A stretch of 64,000 bases of DNA from Pocillopora verrucosa (Eukaryota > Cnidaria > Anthozoa > Scleractinia > Pocilloporidae). Of the stretch, positions 32,877 to 45,149 are shown in pieces. Every line of letters begins with the position of its first letter. The stretch's first letter is position 1. Location of the stretch: positions 5,108,415 through 5,172,414 of the forward strand of contig NC_089321.1 of assembly GCF_036669915.1 (NCBI RefSeq), given 5' to 3'. Made by a program: the position numbers and the translations under genes. The notes beneath the pieces are model-generated. The model was not told where the DNA came from. It searched no databases and saw nothing but the letters and a program-made list of their open reading frames with translations.

Positions 32877-34270
32877 CGAGCTTTGCTCAAGAAAAGAATT
32901 CACACCAGGGATGCGTAAAATGATCCATAGGCTTGTCAAAGTAAAGCGAGTGGGTTCAATTAGCAGGTGAAAGTAAGGTGTTTGGCTTCGAGCGTGAAAT
33001 TAATTGAAGTTAACAATTAAAATGTAAACAGGCGCGAGGATCCGCGCGGCTTGCGCGTTAGGAGTGCTACGTAAATTTAGGACTCTCTTGCACAATTTTC
33101 TCTTCAGAAATAACTACGCATTCATGGTGTGAATGGCAATTTTCATAATTGTAGAATGATTCAGCGATAAGAACAGCTTAGCTAAGCCGTAGTGTGTCAT
33201 GGCATTTGAGGATAGCCTGATTGTAGTGCGTGACATGACTATCAAGTAACAGTTGTTGCACCCAGCATGTTTTGTCCGTGATCTACAGATCTATTGGTTT
33301 GTGACGCAAAGAGCGATTATCTGTTCTGTCACGACAATACCAAAATTAAATTGTGTTAGCCAACTTATATTTCACTCTGATCAGACCTTTGACTCTAAGT
33401 CAGCATGGAGGCCGGTGAGCCGCTCGGTAAGGACCTTGTTTTCAAGAGAGATTTCGACTGCAGTATGTTCTGGAGATACAAGAGTATCATTTAACACTTG
33501 AAACGATTGGGTAGATATTTTGATAATACTTTTCTGGCGTCCATACTAAGGAGCTCTTTCAGTATAAAATATCATTTTAGTAAGTCCCAATTATCAGGTA
33601 AGCGCGGGAACTTATCCCGCGAAAATTCTGTGCGAAGGTACGAGTGTATTCGGCGGTATCTGCGAAAAGGGGCCATTGTTCTTTCCTTAAGGTAAGGTCT
33701 TAACTGTGTATTACTTCGCGAGGAAGAAATTCTACTCGCTGGCCTGTCCAATTTGGCTTTTAGGTAAGGTTTTATGCCTGATAATTTCTGTCTAGAGCTA
33801 TATGATGACGCGCGATAAATCTCGCTGCTTAATAACCTTTGAGCGGAAAATGATAATGCACAAACCATTTAACTGATCAGCAAAGCAAGGTTTACCTTTA
33901 CTTCTGTGCTTTCGAAGCAATAGAAGGAATTATTTCTGTGATAGTCAGGTGACAGATGCTTAAAATCACATGGTGTATAATCCAACTGTTGAAACCTAAC
34001 ATGAGCCAGATGAACTAATTACGGAATGAACCCTGACATCAGAGCTCAAATATTCCTTCCCTATAAGATGACGCACTCTTAGCAGGTTAGTGTGTTTTCT
34101 TACTAATCGTACTGTACTATTTCGCAGTTTCGAAAGCAGAATCCTAAAGATGCTCTCGTTCTTTTGTTATTTCTTACCCACTCTCTCGGGTAATCAGTCT
34201 TTACTTCCCTGACTTATCTCCGTGAGGGAAGAACCTTCATTTTTTTATTTTTTTCCCGGTTTTGTCATTC
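32877..34270. other. Non-coding stretch, nothing recognised
   Basis: No repeat boundary or domain-bearing frame found between the ankyrin exon and the minisatellite. Confidence 0.4.
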
Positions 34271-35757
34271 GTATGTGAGTTGTTGTTTTCTGAAGGCAGA
34301 ACCTTTTCTTTTTTTTTCACCTGGTTGTCTCTCTTGGGTAGTCAGTCCTATTTGGGCTGTTGTTATCTGAAGGCTGAACCTTTCCCTTTTTTTCACCTGG
34401 TTCTGTCTCTCTTGGGTAGTCAGTCCTCTTTGGGCTGTAGTTATCTGAAGGCAGAACCTTTCCCTTTTTTTCACCTGGTTCTGTCTCTCTTGGGTAGTGA
34501 GTCCTATTTGGGCTGTTGTTATCTGAAGGCAGAACCTTTCCCTTTTTTCACCTGGTTCTGTCTCTCTTGGGTAGTCAGTCCTATTTGGGCTGTTGTTATC
34601 TGAAGGCAGAACCTTTCCTTTTTTTTCCACCTGGTTCTGTTTCTCTTGGGTAGTCAGTCCTATTTGGGCTGTTGTTATCTGAAGGCAGAACCTTTCCCTT
34701 TTTTTCACCTGGTTCTGTCTCTCTTGGGTAGTCAGTCCTATTTGGGCTGTAGTTATCTGAAGGCAGAACGTTTCCCTTTTTTTCACCTGGTTCTGTCTCT
34801 CTTGGGTAGTCAGTCCTATTTGGGCTGTTGTTATCTGAAGGCAGAACCTTTCCCTTTTTTTCACCTGGTTCTGTCTCTCTTGGGTAGTGAGTCCTATTTG
34901 GGCTGTTGTTATCTGAAGGCAGAACCTTTCCCTTTTTTCACCTGGTTCTGTCTCTCTTGGGTAGTCAGTCCTATTTGGGCTGTTGTTATCTGAAGGCAGA
35001 ACCTTTCCTTTTTTTTTCCACCTGGTTCTGTCTCTCTTGGGTAGTCAGTCCTATTTGGGCTGTTGTTATCTGAAGGCAGAACTTTTCCCTTTTTTCACCT
35101 GGTTCTGTCTCTCTTGGGTAGTCAGTCCTATTTGGGCTGTTGTTATCTGAAGGCAGAACCTTTCCCTTTCTTCCACCTGGTTCTGTCTCTCTTGGGTAGT
35201 CAGTCCTATTTGGGCTGTAGTTATCTGAAGGCAGAACCTTTCCCTTTTTTTCACCTGGTTCTGTCTCTCTTGGGTAGTCAGTCCTATTTGGGCTGTTGTT
35301 ATCTGAAGGCAGAACCTTTCCTTTTTTTTCCACCTGGTTCTGTCTCTCTTGGGTAGTCAGTCCTATTTGGGCTGTTGTTATCTGAAGGCAGAACCTTTCC
35401 CTTTTTTTCACCTGGTTCTGTCTCTCTTGGGTAGTCAGTCCTATTTGGGCTGTAGTTATCTGAAGGCAGAACGTTTCCCTTTTTTTCACCTGGTTCTGTC
35501 TCTCTTGGGTAGTCAGTCCTATTTGGGCTGTTGTTATCTGAAGGCAGAACCTTTCCCTTTTTTTCACCTGGTTCTGTCTCTCTTGGGTAGTCAGTCCTAT
35601 TTGGGCTGTTGTTATCTGAAGGCAGAACCTTTCCTTTTTTTTTCACCTGGTTCTGTCTCTCTTGGGCAGTCAGTTCTATTTGGACTGTTGTTATCTGAAG
35701 GCAAAATCGTGCCTTTTTTTATTTTGTTCTGTCTCTCCTTGGGAGTTGTTTCAATTT
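34271..35757. repeat. Minisatellite, ~78-bp unit, about 19 copies
   Basis: The unit contains TTATCTGAAGGCAGAACC, a C/T-rich run, ACCTGGTTCTGTCTCTCTTG and GGTAGTCAGTCCTATTTGGG. Measured spacings are 77-79 bp, differing mainly in T-run length. Variants recur at multiples of the unit: GTAGTT near 34438, 34750, 35218 and 35452, and a GAGTCC variant near 34499 and 34889 (5 units apart). This indicates duplication of multi-unit blocks. Because 78 is divisible by 3, both strands show long open frames of 26-residue periodicity. They break where the T run changes length, so I do not treat them as genes. Confidence 0.95.
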
Positions 35758-36149
35758 AGACTGTGTGTTTTCATCTTATGACAAACTAATTTTGAGTATG
35801 AATTGCGACATAATTGAATTTACTTGTCTTAATTTTTTTTCCTTTGCAGATTTCATTGAACGTTAACCGCGAAAAGTCGTGATGAAAAAGCAATGTTTGT
35901 TTTTCTAAAAAAAGATAATTTTCCTGTTGAGATGACTAACCAAATAAGTGCACGTTCCGTTGACTGGTAATTTTTACGTCGATGTTGTGTTTGCCTTGGT
36001 GGTGTCTGTCCTCAAATCCCGTGATGTTTCAATTAAAAATAAATAACGAGTTTAGGAATAAAATTACCAACGAGTAAAATACCTCTTCTCGTAACATATT
36101 AAATTGTATTTACATTTCCAACTCTTGCTTCAGACACGAGATGTAAAAT
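35758..36149. other. Non-coding stretch before the LINE
   Basis: Nothing recognised except a possible acceptor, CTTGCTTCAG ending at 36132, just before the LINE insertion. Confidence 0.4.
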
Positions 36150-37109
36150 CCGTCATAGATTTCTTTAACCTTGCAAAACGTAATGGTTTAAAAGATTCCA
36201 ACTTTCTGACCTGGACTGGTGTTCGTTGCGCAGTACCAAGTCATCTAAGAATTCGATGCCACGAAATTAAGAAAGATCATGTCAGATCACTGCAATTTAA
36301 AATCGGTGATAAAATCTTTGATCCAGCACTTAGCAAGTCTAGGGATTTCTACGGTTTGCTTATATCCAGTAAGGCGACAGAGTCCAGAGGCTTCACAAAG
36401 TTGAAATCTAAATTTTCTATTGATGATGCGGAAACAAAAAAGGCCTTCTCATTAATAAGGTCCTGTATCTGTGAGACATATGTGCAATGCTTTCAATTTA
36501 AAATACTAAATGACATTTTATTCACAAATTCCCGCTTAGCTAAGATAGGTTTAATACAAAGCGATCTTTGCACTTTTTGCAATACTAGTGCGGAAACAAT
36601 TGATCACTTATTCTTTTACTGTGTTTACTCACATGCATTTTGGGAAGAATTTGAATCTTATTGGATCGCTATAGCCAAAGAACAAAGGAAACTTGAGTTA
36701 AAGACTATTTTAATTGGTGTCACAGATACTAATTGTTCTTTATTTAATTACTTAATCGTTTTAGGTAAGCTACATTTATGGAATTGCCGTAGGAATAATA
36801 GTCTTCCTTTTTTCCCTTCGTATAAGGAACTAGTTAAAAGAAAATATGAAACTGAATGTCACATTGCGGCTAAGTTTAATGATAGGAAGATGCTAGAGGC
36901 TAAATGGAAACCCATTTTGAATTATAATTTAATAGATACATAGGTGTGTAAGCGAAAAAAAAAAACTGTAAAAAGTAGGGTAAGAATTGCAGTCTAAGGA
37001 AGTATTATATAGTAAGTAGAATAAGTAACGTCTTGTAGGTGGTATTGTAAGTAGTGTTCGTATTGTTTTGTAAAGTAGTGTTCTTCGTGTTGCAATTAAA
37101 AAAAAGTTA

Positions 37110-37150
<41 letters not shown>

Positions 37151-37160
37151 GTCATAGATT
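36150..37160 (+). mobile_element. 5'-truncated L1/Tx1-like LINE with TSD and poly(A)
   Basis: The 12-bp sequence CCGTCATAGATT stands at 36150-36161 and again at 37149-37160, flanking the element as a perfect target-site duplication. The body (36162-37148) ends in 36 A residues (37113-37148). An open frame runs without interruption to 36943. It encodes the C-terminal end of an ORF2 protein including the zf-RVT zinc knuckle (CTFC, then H and C in DHLFFYC). No frameshift or stop interrupts the coding remnant, so the insertion looks young. Clade assignment is from the zf-RVT type and is tentative. Confidence 0.9.
36162..36943 (+). pseudogene. LINE ORF2 C-terminus (zf-RVT)
   Basis: About 260 codons of the ORF2 tail remain open to the natural stop. 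The endonuclease and reverse transcriptase domains are missing because of 5' truncation. It has no start of its own and reads in from host sequence. Confidence 0.85.
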
Positions 37161-38136
37161 GTAAAAGAGATTTGTGAGTAAAGAACTTTTTCTACTTGTC
37201 CTTTTTTATTTCCTCGCAGCCTTTTACAAGAGGTTCGCTGTGTTCGCAGTGGCGCGCCAGGAAACTCCAGCAGGAAAATTTTTTTAAAGATTTTACTCCT
37301 TTAACGATCTCTTTAAAGTATATTACTCCCTTAGCATTTAGCCAATTATATGGTTGCGGCGGAGGGTGCAAAAAAACTCCGTTATATATTTCTTTACAGG
37401 CCAATATTATCGGAAAAAAACCCAAACAAACAAACAAAATGAGGTCTGTTGCGCTGTGTGATCCATGAGTGTTCTCATCGCGGTTAGGGCTTGCTGTTGC
37501 TTGCGGTATTATTTTCCGGAGTGGACATACCATTACTACATTTTTGTTAGCGTTTAAAAATCGGAAATACATGGTTCATGGTTCAACTCTTAACGACTGT
37601 CGAGTTGTGTGTATCAATAGAGTGGGTCAGCAAATTTGCATTCTATGTTGCGCAAGGGGCAAGAGAAAATGGTTGACTCCCCGCGAGTGAAGCTGACGCT
37701 CCAGGTCGATTTCGATCCATTATTATCCTTCGTAAACAAAATTTCGATCATGTAGTTAAATTATAAAATTTCTTTGGCTTACATTGAGCGCTTTAAAGTA
37801 AACTTGAGTTGTTAGTTCCACGCGAGGGTTTAACCTTGAAAAATGCAATCACGCGAGTGAAGCTGACATTAACGCGTGTCCCTATCTGGAAAACATTCGT
37901 ATTGTGACAAGAAGGGTCTACTTTAAGGTTTTGGGTTACTCTCGCCATGCAATTTGGACGCCGAAAAGTGCCAAAAAAGTAATTACTGAAAATTCATCCG
38001 CAACACCTCGGTCGTTCTGAGGGCGCGAAGTCAGTTCTTCTCTTACAGTTAATAATTGCCAGGCGGATCTCAGATCCGCCGTAGCCTCATTTGCATAAAT
38101 TCTTTTGGTGAGCAAAGCTCGTCATGAAATGTGAAG
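37161..38136. other. Non-coding stretch, nothing recognised
   Basis: Starts with GTAAAAGAGATTTGTGAGTAA, continuing the host sequence split by the LINE. No further feature is supported. Confidence 0.4.
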
Positions 38137-39075
38137 ACTCCGCGGGGGAAGACGCCGTTGCATTGCGCAGCGGATGTGAACATCGCCAGGAAACTTCTGG
38201 AGACTGGAGCCAAAGTTAACGAAACGTAAGTAAAAGCTCATCTTGATTGTTTCTATTAAAGCGTGCCAGATAAGAAATATTAGAACAAGAGGTATGAAAG
38301 AGGTACTGACTCGGCGGAGAGACCTCATAGGTCCTACTCTCGTACTATATAGTAGCTTATAAAGAAGACATAGAAGTATCAATGAAGGAGAGGGTGGTGG
38401 AGGGGGGGGGGGGGGTTAGATTGTGACAGGAAAAGCTGGCCTGAACGTATGGTAATCACCAGCAGAATCTACCTCAAATGACCGTGCAGGCAACATGCAT
38501 TAAACATCATTCATTAATAGGGCGGGTTAGCATCGCACAAACTGAACAGATGATCTAAATAAAATGCTCGGGAATTTGAATTAATCGATTAGAGTAAAAT
38601 GCTCGTTTGAGCTCTCTTTACGACAGATAAGATCCGATGGATTATGATTCTTCTTTCCTTCTTTTTTTTCCCGGAAGTTGTCAACCTAAGAAGTTCATTA
38701 TTTAATGATAGTGGTCAGTTTTTCGGTTCTTGGCATCAGAGCCTTTTAAGAAAACTTCTAACAAAATATAATCAGACTGATTTTAAAAATCTGCTGTTCC
38801 AGATGTCGCCTGTCAGTAGAAGCAGAGGAGCAAACACCCTCGTTGCATGCAAACAATGCCTGAGTTATACTATTTATCTCTACAGTGATCAATTTGGAGA
38901 GACACCCGCCATGGCCGCCGCGAGGAACAATCATTGGGACGTAGTGGAATTTCTCATCATATACAACAGTTGCGTCACAAATACAGCAAACAAGTTTGGT
39001 CAAACCTTGCAGAGTATGGCCACGCTTTGGGAAGCTCCTTCTTCGGTGAAAAAACTTCTCCAAGCCCAGTTGTAG
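38137..39075 (+). CDS. Two ankyrin-repeat exons (3' end of an ankyrin gene)
   Basis: Exon 38137-38225 reads TPRGKTPLHCAADVNIARKL through GAKVNE and ends at a GTAAGT donor in phase 2. Exon 38886-39075 follows acceptor CTCTACAG and continues in frame as DQFGETPAMAAARNNHWDVV, ending LLQAQL then TAG. The join restores a textbook ankyrin repeat boundary, so the splice is well supported. The upstream acceptor at 38135-38136 lacks a good pyrimidine tract and no start codon is seen. These are the last exons of a gene whose 5' part is either the 31.6-kb ankyrin exon or lost. Confidence 0.65.
38400..38416 (+). repeat. Poly(G) tract
   Basis: About 15 uninterrupted G follow GAGAGGGTGGTGGA, in the intron between the two ankyrin exons. 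It could form a G-quadruplex in the transcript. It may also be prone to length error in sequencing. Confidence 0.8.
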
Positions 39076-40875
39076 GTTATCCGATGTTGGAGAAGGTGAT
39101 TGAGTATAGTTCTGCGAAGAGAACTCCGGCATTATCCAGTAGATGAATACGACGAAAATTAGGATGATACCTATATACAAAAACACACACCATCCAAATT
39201 CTCCGGCCATACAAGAAATACTGGCGATGCGAGACTACCAATTTCACCCAAAAAATAATTCATGATGTTCAAGGTTAACAATTAAAACGCCACACCACAA
39301 TGGGCAGCTCAAACTCTTATCTCCCGTGGACTTTAATAAAAAAAAAACCTGCACAGCGTTCTACATATACCAGGCTAGGTTCAAAAGATTGATTTTAAAT
39401 TAATGCGTTAGGAAAAAGAAGCCAAAGAGGAAGTAAAGAAGCTCGGTTGTTTAGATGCAATCTCTCTTTTGACCAATCGAACACCTGGACAAAAACCGTC
39501 AGCTGACACTTCGTCTCTGCAAATTCCTCTGCATCAACCTGTGAACAGACTGTAAAAGAAGCAGAAATTTACATTGTAATCCATTATTTCGTAAGGTTTT
39601 TGTGAGGATTTATTCATTAGGCATCCTTTCAGAAGAATTTAATCACATAAAAACATGTTTGCACTTCGATTGAACGATCACAAATTACGCGGCAATGACT
39701 AGACATTTTAGATATGTGTGTCGATAATCATGCAATTTCACTATAACTAATGATTGGCTAAAGCTCATTCAGCTAAATTATCATGAACCTTTTCGCTCCA
39801 CCTCAGGCGACTGCATCGTCTGAAGCAGACTACATGTTGTAGAATACAACATCTTGTGGTCAGGAGAGCGCCGATTCATTTTGGTAGAGAATTAATCGCA
39901 AGATAAAAGATAACAATTTCCTATTTTAAACACAGTTGTAACTCTTTTTGATGAATGACGTTGATGTTTGCCAGCAGGATATCCATTCGACTGACTCAGT
40001 GACTGACCGACTCACTGATTGAACGGGTGGGTTATAACTCTGTTATAACTCCCTGCTGAGTTGTTGACGGACTAAATAACTTTCTAGGTGAATGAAAGGC
40101 TGATTGACTAACTTAAAGACTGATTGGTTGACAGAGTGAATGTTTAGTTGATTTTTTGACTCTGATTGGATACCCAACCTTCGGCAACGGAGTGGTTCCT
40201 GTTACGCAATTAGTTCTGATTATTTAATGATAGCCTACATTGTAGCTTCTGCGCATGATTTTTTTTACCTTCTTGTCCAGCTGTTTGTCATCAGTTTTGT
40301 TTCCACTCGTGCCTCTAAGTTAATGAAACGAATGTTGGAAAACTTAAAAAAAAAATATCGACATGATTGTTGTAATGTGTTGTAACGCTTATAATTGGAA
40401 ATTCCACTTTCTGTGCAGTTTGATCGGTAAAATATATGTTTCCCATAATTTTGTTCAATCTGTCGTGTTGCTCTTTTTTTGTGTATTGTCTCTACTAGAT
40501 AAACAACGTGTTACTCAAATGTGTACAGACATTGCCGTATGAAAAGGGGTCGAAAGTGATAAATAAAAACAAAACTATTTTAACCGCGCGTTGCAGCGTA
40601 CGATCAAAATCTTTTTCACAGGGAGGGGGTGACTCACTCTTAAAGAGAAGTATGCTGTGAAAACCATGTTATATAAATTCAATACTGCGTATCGATATTT
40701 AATCCTGACCGTTCAAAGATTGTCTCCAAATGAGCTCAAAACTCGATTTCGGAATCCGCAATTTGAAACTGCTCAGACAGTATCCTGTGCAAAATTAAAA
40801 ATGGCGACTTCCTGTAGTCGAAATTGAGCGCATTTGGGAAAAATTTTTTAACAGGTTTATTCCCATCATGAAATC
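39076..40875. other. Intergenic between convergent genes, nothing recognised
   Basis: A short GACTGA/TGACTGA-rich simple region lies at about 39990-40160. No genes or clear repeat ends are seen. Confidence 0.4.
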
Positions 40876-43800
40876 TCAATACGTGATCAGTGTCGTAATT
40901 TCATTGGTTGTTTTTACCAATGAATCTCCACCGTTCTTATACCTCTTCTCGGCTTCCTTGCTGTTATTCGTCTTGTGCACTGCAGGCGTTCGTTGAATTT
41001 TGTTCAAGCTGCCGACAATTTTATTTATAGTTCTAATTTGATTGGCCTTTTGTGCCCAAAGAGATGCTTTCCTTGTTGGTTCTTTGAGAGGAGTTAAGGC
41101 TCGCTCGTATAGCAAGGTGTACAACGGTATATTCTTTAGACGCTGGGCTCGAAAACACAGCTTGGCGAGAGCACCATTTCGCAAGAGATCGTCTGTTTCA
41201 GTACTCCTGTGGTTAAAAATTTGATAAAAATCGAACTTGCTCAGCTCGTAAACGTGCAAGGTTTCAATACACTCCACGCTCGCACAGTACGTTGGGAAAT
41301 TCATTATAACCTCAATGTCACCGATGACGTCGTTTGGACCTGTAGTTGTCACAGGTACTTCTCTCTGTCTCAAAAGCGTCTCTACGGCAACGTATCCAAA
41401 CTCCTGCATGTACTTTCGTCTGTTGATGACCGAAAGAGGGCGACTAGGATCCAGTTTCTTATTGTGTATGTATTCCCTGTCACAGCTAATGGTCTTCCGA
41501 CCTGAGGATTTCTCCTTGCTTCTCGAAGTTGCTTTCATTGCTTCATACTGGGTCCTGCTGATGCGCAGGTCTGCTATGACTTTTCCCCATCCACTACAAA
41601 CGAAGAAAAGGCTATTGCAAACGCCTCCTTGCTTTATGAAGCGATTACCAAACTGTATCTCGCGCGGTTTTAAGTTCTCCATTAACAGGTTCTGGATAGC
41701 TGGCGTCAAATGTCGGAGAAGGGGAGACTGCTTGACGAACTCAACCTTTTTTTCCCACTCCAGCTTGTGAGCACCAAATGATCTCGCGTAAAGCGTTCTG
41801 TCTATTAGTAGCACATGCATCAGTTCGTCAGCTATAACAGTCACGTTGTATGGCGGATGTTCACATAACATGGCCCTTTCACCGAAGCTACCTCCCGCTG
41901 AAATGTGCCTAAGCTCATGGCCGACCATTGCCACACGTTCTCTTTGGCCACGCGGTATTGATACAGTGTCCTGTTGAGGTGCTCCTCCGTGGTCCTCCCT
42001 GGCATGCACTGACGCAGCTCCTTTGATAATGACCCCAAAACTGTTATGAATCAGGCAATCATCGAGAATTAGGGACAAAACCATTAGAAAGTCTTTCTTA
42101 CGCACCGTTGGTTTATGGAAAGAAGTAAGTGTTATCAGACTTTATAAATAGAGTATAATACATGGGCGTGCATAGGCATGGAATTTCTCTTCAAGTTTTC
42201 AATAGTTCACGAATTGGACACGAGAATAGAAATTCCATATCTTCAAGCAACCATGTATTATTGTGTTCATTATATAAATACAATAGCCCTTTACTGACAA
42301 GAAAGTCGACTTCATTAATGAATGAAAATAAATGAATTGATAATCCCCGAATAATTAATGGAAAAAAATAGGATTCACAAGCCCCGAAAAGAAGTTGCAA
42401 AGTGCGTAGACGATAAGACTCAAGATAAAAAATGCGTTGAATCATTACAAAATCAAATAATGGGCGTATTTTTCAATTTACAAAATTCTCAGTTATTGAC
42501 TTTGTCCGTACCGAAATAAGAAATCTATAAAGGTAACTGGCCAAACTCGGCCAGTTGCAAATCTTCCAGTTGCCGATTTTCGTTCTTAGCAGCGAGAAAA
42601 GCCATTACGAAAGCCACTGATTACGTAACTTCTGGCTCTTCTTTTCCTTATTTTGGTTTTCTTTCTCTTCAAGGAAGTTTTGAACGTCACTTTCTGTAAG
42701 CGGTACGATTGTTTCAAAGACAGGAACGTTCAGTTATAACTTTCTGAGCCTGGAAGAACTGTCAGGCTGTTTTGTCACTAACACAACACTAACTAATTCA
42801 TTGTTGTATTATCACCGAGTTTTTCTTACTTATTTCCTTCTTGTCCTTGCCAGATGACAACATGATCTCTTTTGAATTTCTTCAAACTAGCATTTGTGGC
42901 AATGTCCACAAGGAGATCTGTGGATTAAACAAGGTCTGATTAACAATATGGAAGGGGTAATATGCATGACTTCGCTACAACAGACTTAAATTTTGATGTT
43001 AAAAATGATACTGGAGATACAAGAGAAGATATTCTCTCGCGTGATATAATAATGGTGATTACGATGATAACGATGATGATGATAACGATAAATATGAAAG
43101 TGCTAATTAAGTTATGAGTGATCAAAATAACGGGATTCTAAAGTTTGGTCCTGAATTCTTACACTTAAATTCACTCTTTTCCTATGTCATTCTTCGAATA
43201 AAGTAAACAATGCAATGAATGGTTCGAACCCGGGGCAACATTTACTCTGTTAGTCTGATCGTCCAAGCGAGGGTAGTGCTTAAAGGACTGTTGTCAGTAG
43301 TGGTGACCAGCGTTTCGTCAACTTCAATTCACGGAAGTCATCATCAGAGTCGAGTGAGGAGTTGTTGTCAATTGAATATATTTAAGTGCGTTTGTTCGAA
43401 CTGGTTGGTTAGTTTGGCGGCCAGAGAATGTAAGGGAATGCTGTATTTATATGCCACAAGCTCTGAATATAGGAAACGATATCATGTCTCAGTTGACGAT
43501 GGCTGAATGATGTTTCAATAGCGATTAATTCCCCATACTTAAAAAGTTGAGTTCTACACAGTAAAAACTGAAATCAGTGAAGTTTTTGGTCATGCGCGCG
43601 CGCAAACGTTTTCCAGAATGATGCATGGATTCAGGTGTTCTGCCCTTGATACAATTTCTTCTATTAAAAAATATATTTCATTTGAAGAGTTATCTTTGAA
43701 AAACATTGGTAGATACTTACTTACTCACCTTTTCTGAGGTTATAAAACAAAGGTGATCTCGTTCTTAGGAGAGGAAGAATCATCTTTACTTTTTCAAGAG

Positions 43801-43879
43801 TGCGACATTCTGGAGGGTTCAGAAGAACCCCCTCCATTAATCCCAGCATCACTTGAGTTGTGGGATCAGCTAATGCCAT
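40876..43879 (-). CDS. CNBD2: CNBD2-like cyclic-nucleotide-binding-fold protein, three exons, 467 aa
   Basis: Exons (minus) 43879-43729, 42917-42830 and 42040-40876 have GT-AG borders and join at phases 1 and 2 into one 1,404-nt frame. Residues about 50-165 form one cNMP-binding fold: WQGQEGN at the second exon boundary, then VIIKGAASV, and the phosphate-binding-cassette-like GSFGERAML at 130-138. A second fold runs from about 180 to 345 with FIKQGGVCNSLFFVCSG and the cassette-like GDIEVIMNFP at 320-329. A basic C-terminal tail follows. No kinase, channel or GEF domain is present, which fits the CNBD2 group of vertebrates (about 576 aa). Both cassettes lack the arginine that normally contacts the cyclic phosphate, so nucleotide binding is doubtful. 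An in-frame ATG upstream of the third exon shows that intron retention would give a shorter form. Confidence 0.75.
43196..43510 (-). repeat. Dispersed repeat with hammerhead-like core
   Basis: On the minus strand 43357-43301 reads CTGATGATGACTTCCGTGAA, a complementary GAAGT-containing segment, then GACGAAACGCTGGTC. This is a CUGANGA / GAAA arrangement with a 5-bp intervening stem (ACTTC/GAAGT). It lies in the first intron of the CNBD2-like gene. Confidence 0.5.
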
Positions 43880-45149
43880 TTGTGGTTATTTAGGATTTTT
43901 TCCAAATAGAACTTAGATCCTAATCAACTTGTAAAAACTTCCATTGTTCTAACATTGATGCAAAAGCAAGAAATGATGGCTTGTTTTGCTTTCTATTTCA
44001 ATTATTTGACGTCACCAGGTCAATTAAGAACTGTGTAGATAATTAGCTCGTAATTGTGTGAAGGCCTCCACTAACTGCTTAACGGAAACTGGTTTTTTCC
44101 AAAATGTATCATTTTGTTATCCTTCTTATTTTGACAGTTTAGTGCTGTAAACGTTGTGTGGACCACTTTTAGTCATCTGATAATTTTACCTTTAATGATT
44201 TGCAACAAATATTGATCCTTGGTGCACGATGTATCATATTTTCTTTATGATCGCTGACTGGGCCATAACTCCGGCAAACAACTCTCTTTTAATTATGAAG
44301 TGGAGACCCGTGGCCGGCTTCAAGTTTCCTCTATTGCCATAGTGTCATCAATTAACTGCTAGAATTTACCTATAACCGACTTTCGACTAAGTCTGCATAT
44401 ATATGTTGATGAGGCAAAAAATTTGTATTTTTGTTTGGTGAGCCACTGTAAACTGAATCGAGAAGGTTCTGTATGAAATATGTGTAAGTCTAAGGGCGAT
44501 ATTTTTTCGCGTTGGACTCTTTGCGTGTTTAAAGCTCATCATTTAGGTCTTTTCACCCCGTAACTAGCAAACGTTTATACTCATTGTTTCATTAGCGCCT
44601 TTTTTTGGTCTTTTTATTACCACCTTATCACCGCCTTACTGCTACTTTGCATAATTTATCGATGTACATATAGCATTAATATGCCTGTTTTCTAGTTTTT
44701 TTTGCGCTAGGCGTTTTCGCTCGACGTCCTTTTGCTTCTTTTCTTTTTTGTTATTTCTTTACATCGTTTATTATGTAACTTTAGTAATTGTTTGTTATTT
44801 TAGTTTCAACTTACGCCGTTTAGGAATTAAAGTCTATTGTACATATTTCTACATGACCTACAGTTGTTCATTTTCCTTGCCACAATTTACTTTGAAAGCA
44901 TTTTGAAACTGCACTACGCGAAATTCGTTTTAACGTCGAAGGAAAGCATGATTGTTTAAAATGTTTTTCCTTTGTCAATTACGTAGAAAGTTATTAGCTG
45001 AGAAAATTATTAGCTGGTGGTTGAAATCGTGCCACAAAACTGAAAATAATCTAGTTAATTTCTTTTATGGCCGGATTATCCCTTCGCAACGATGAAGTTT
45101 TCCTAGACTGTTATTTTCCCTATTAAGAAGAGTCCTACAATGCTAGTCG
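43880..45149. other. Intergenic upstream of the CNBD2-like gene
   Basis: No recognised features. It presumably contains the CNBD2-like promoter near 43.9-44.1 kb, but I see no defined element. Confidence 0.4.

Noticed and set aside
34265..34864. Long open frames on both strands across the minisatellite
   Set aside because: They arise because the 78-bp unit is a multiple of three. Changes in T-run length break them, and the peptides are pure unit repeats.
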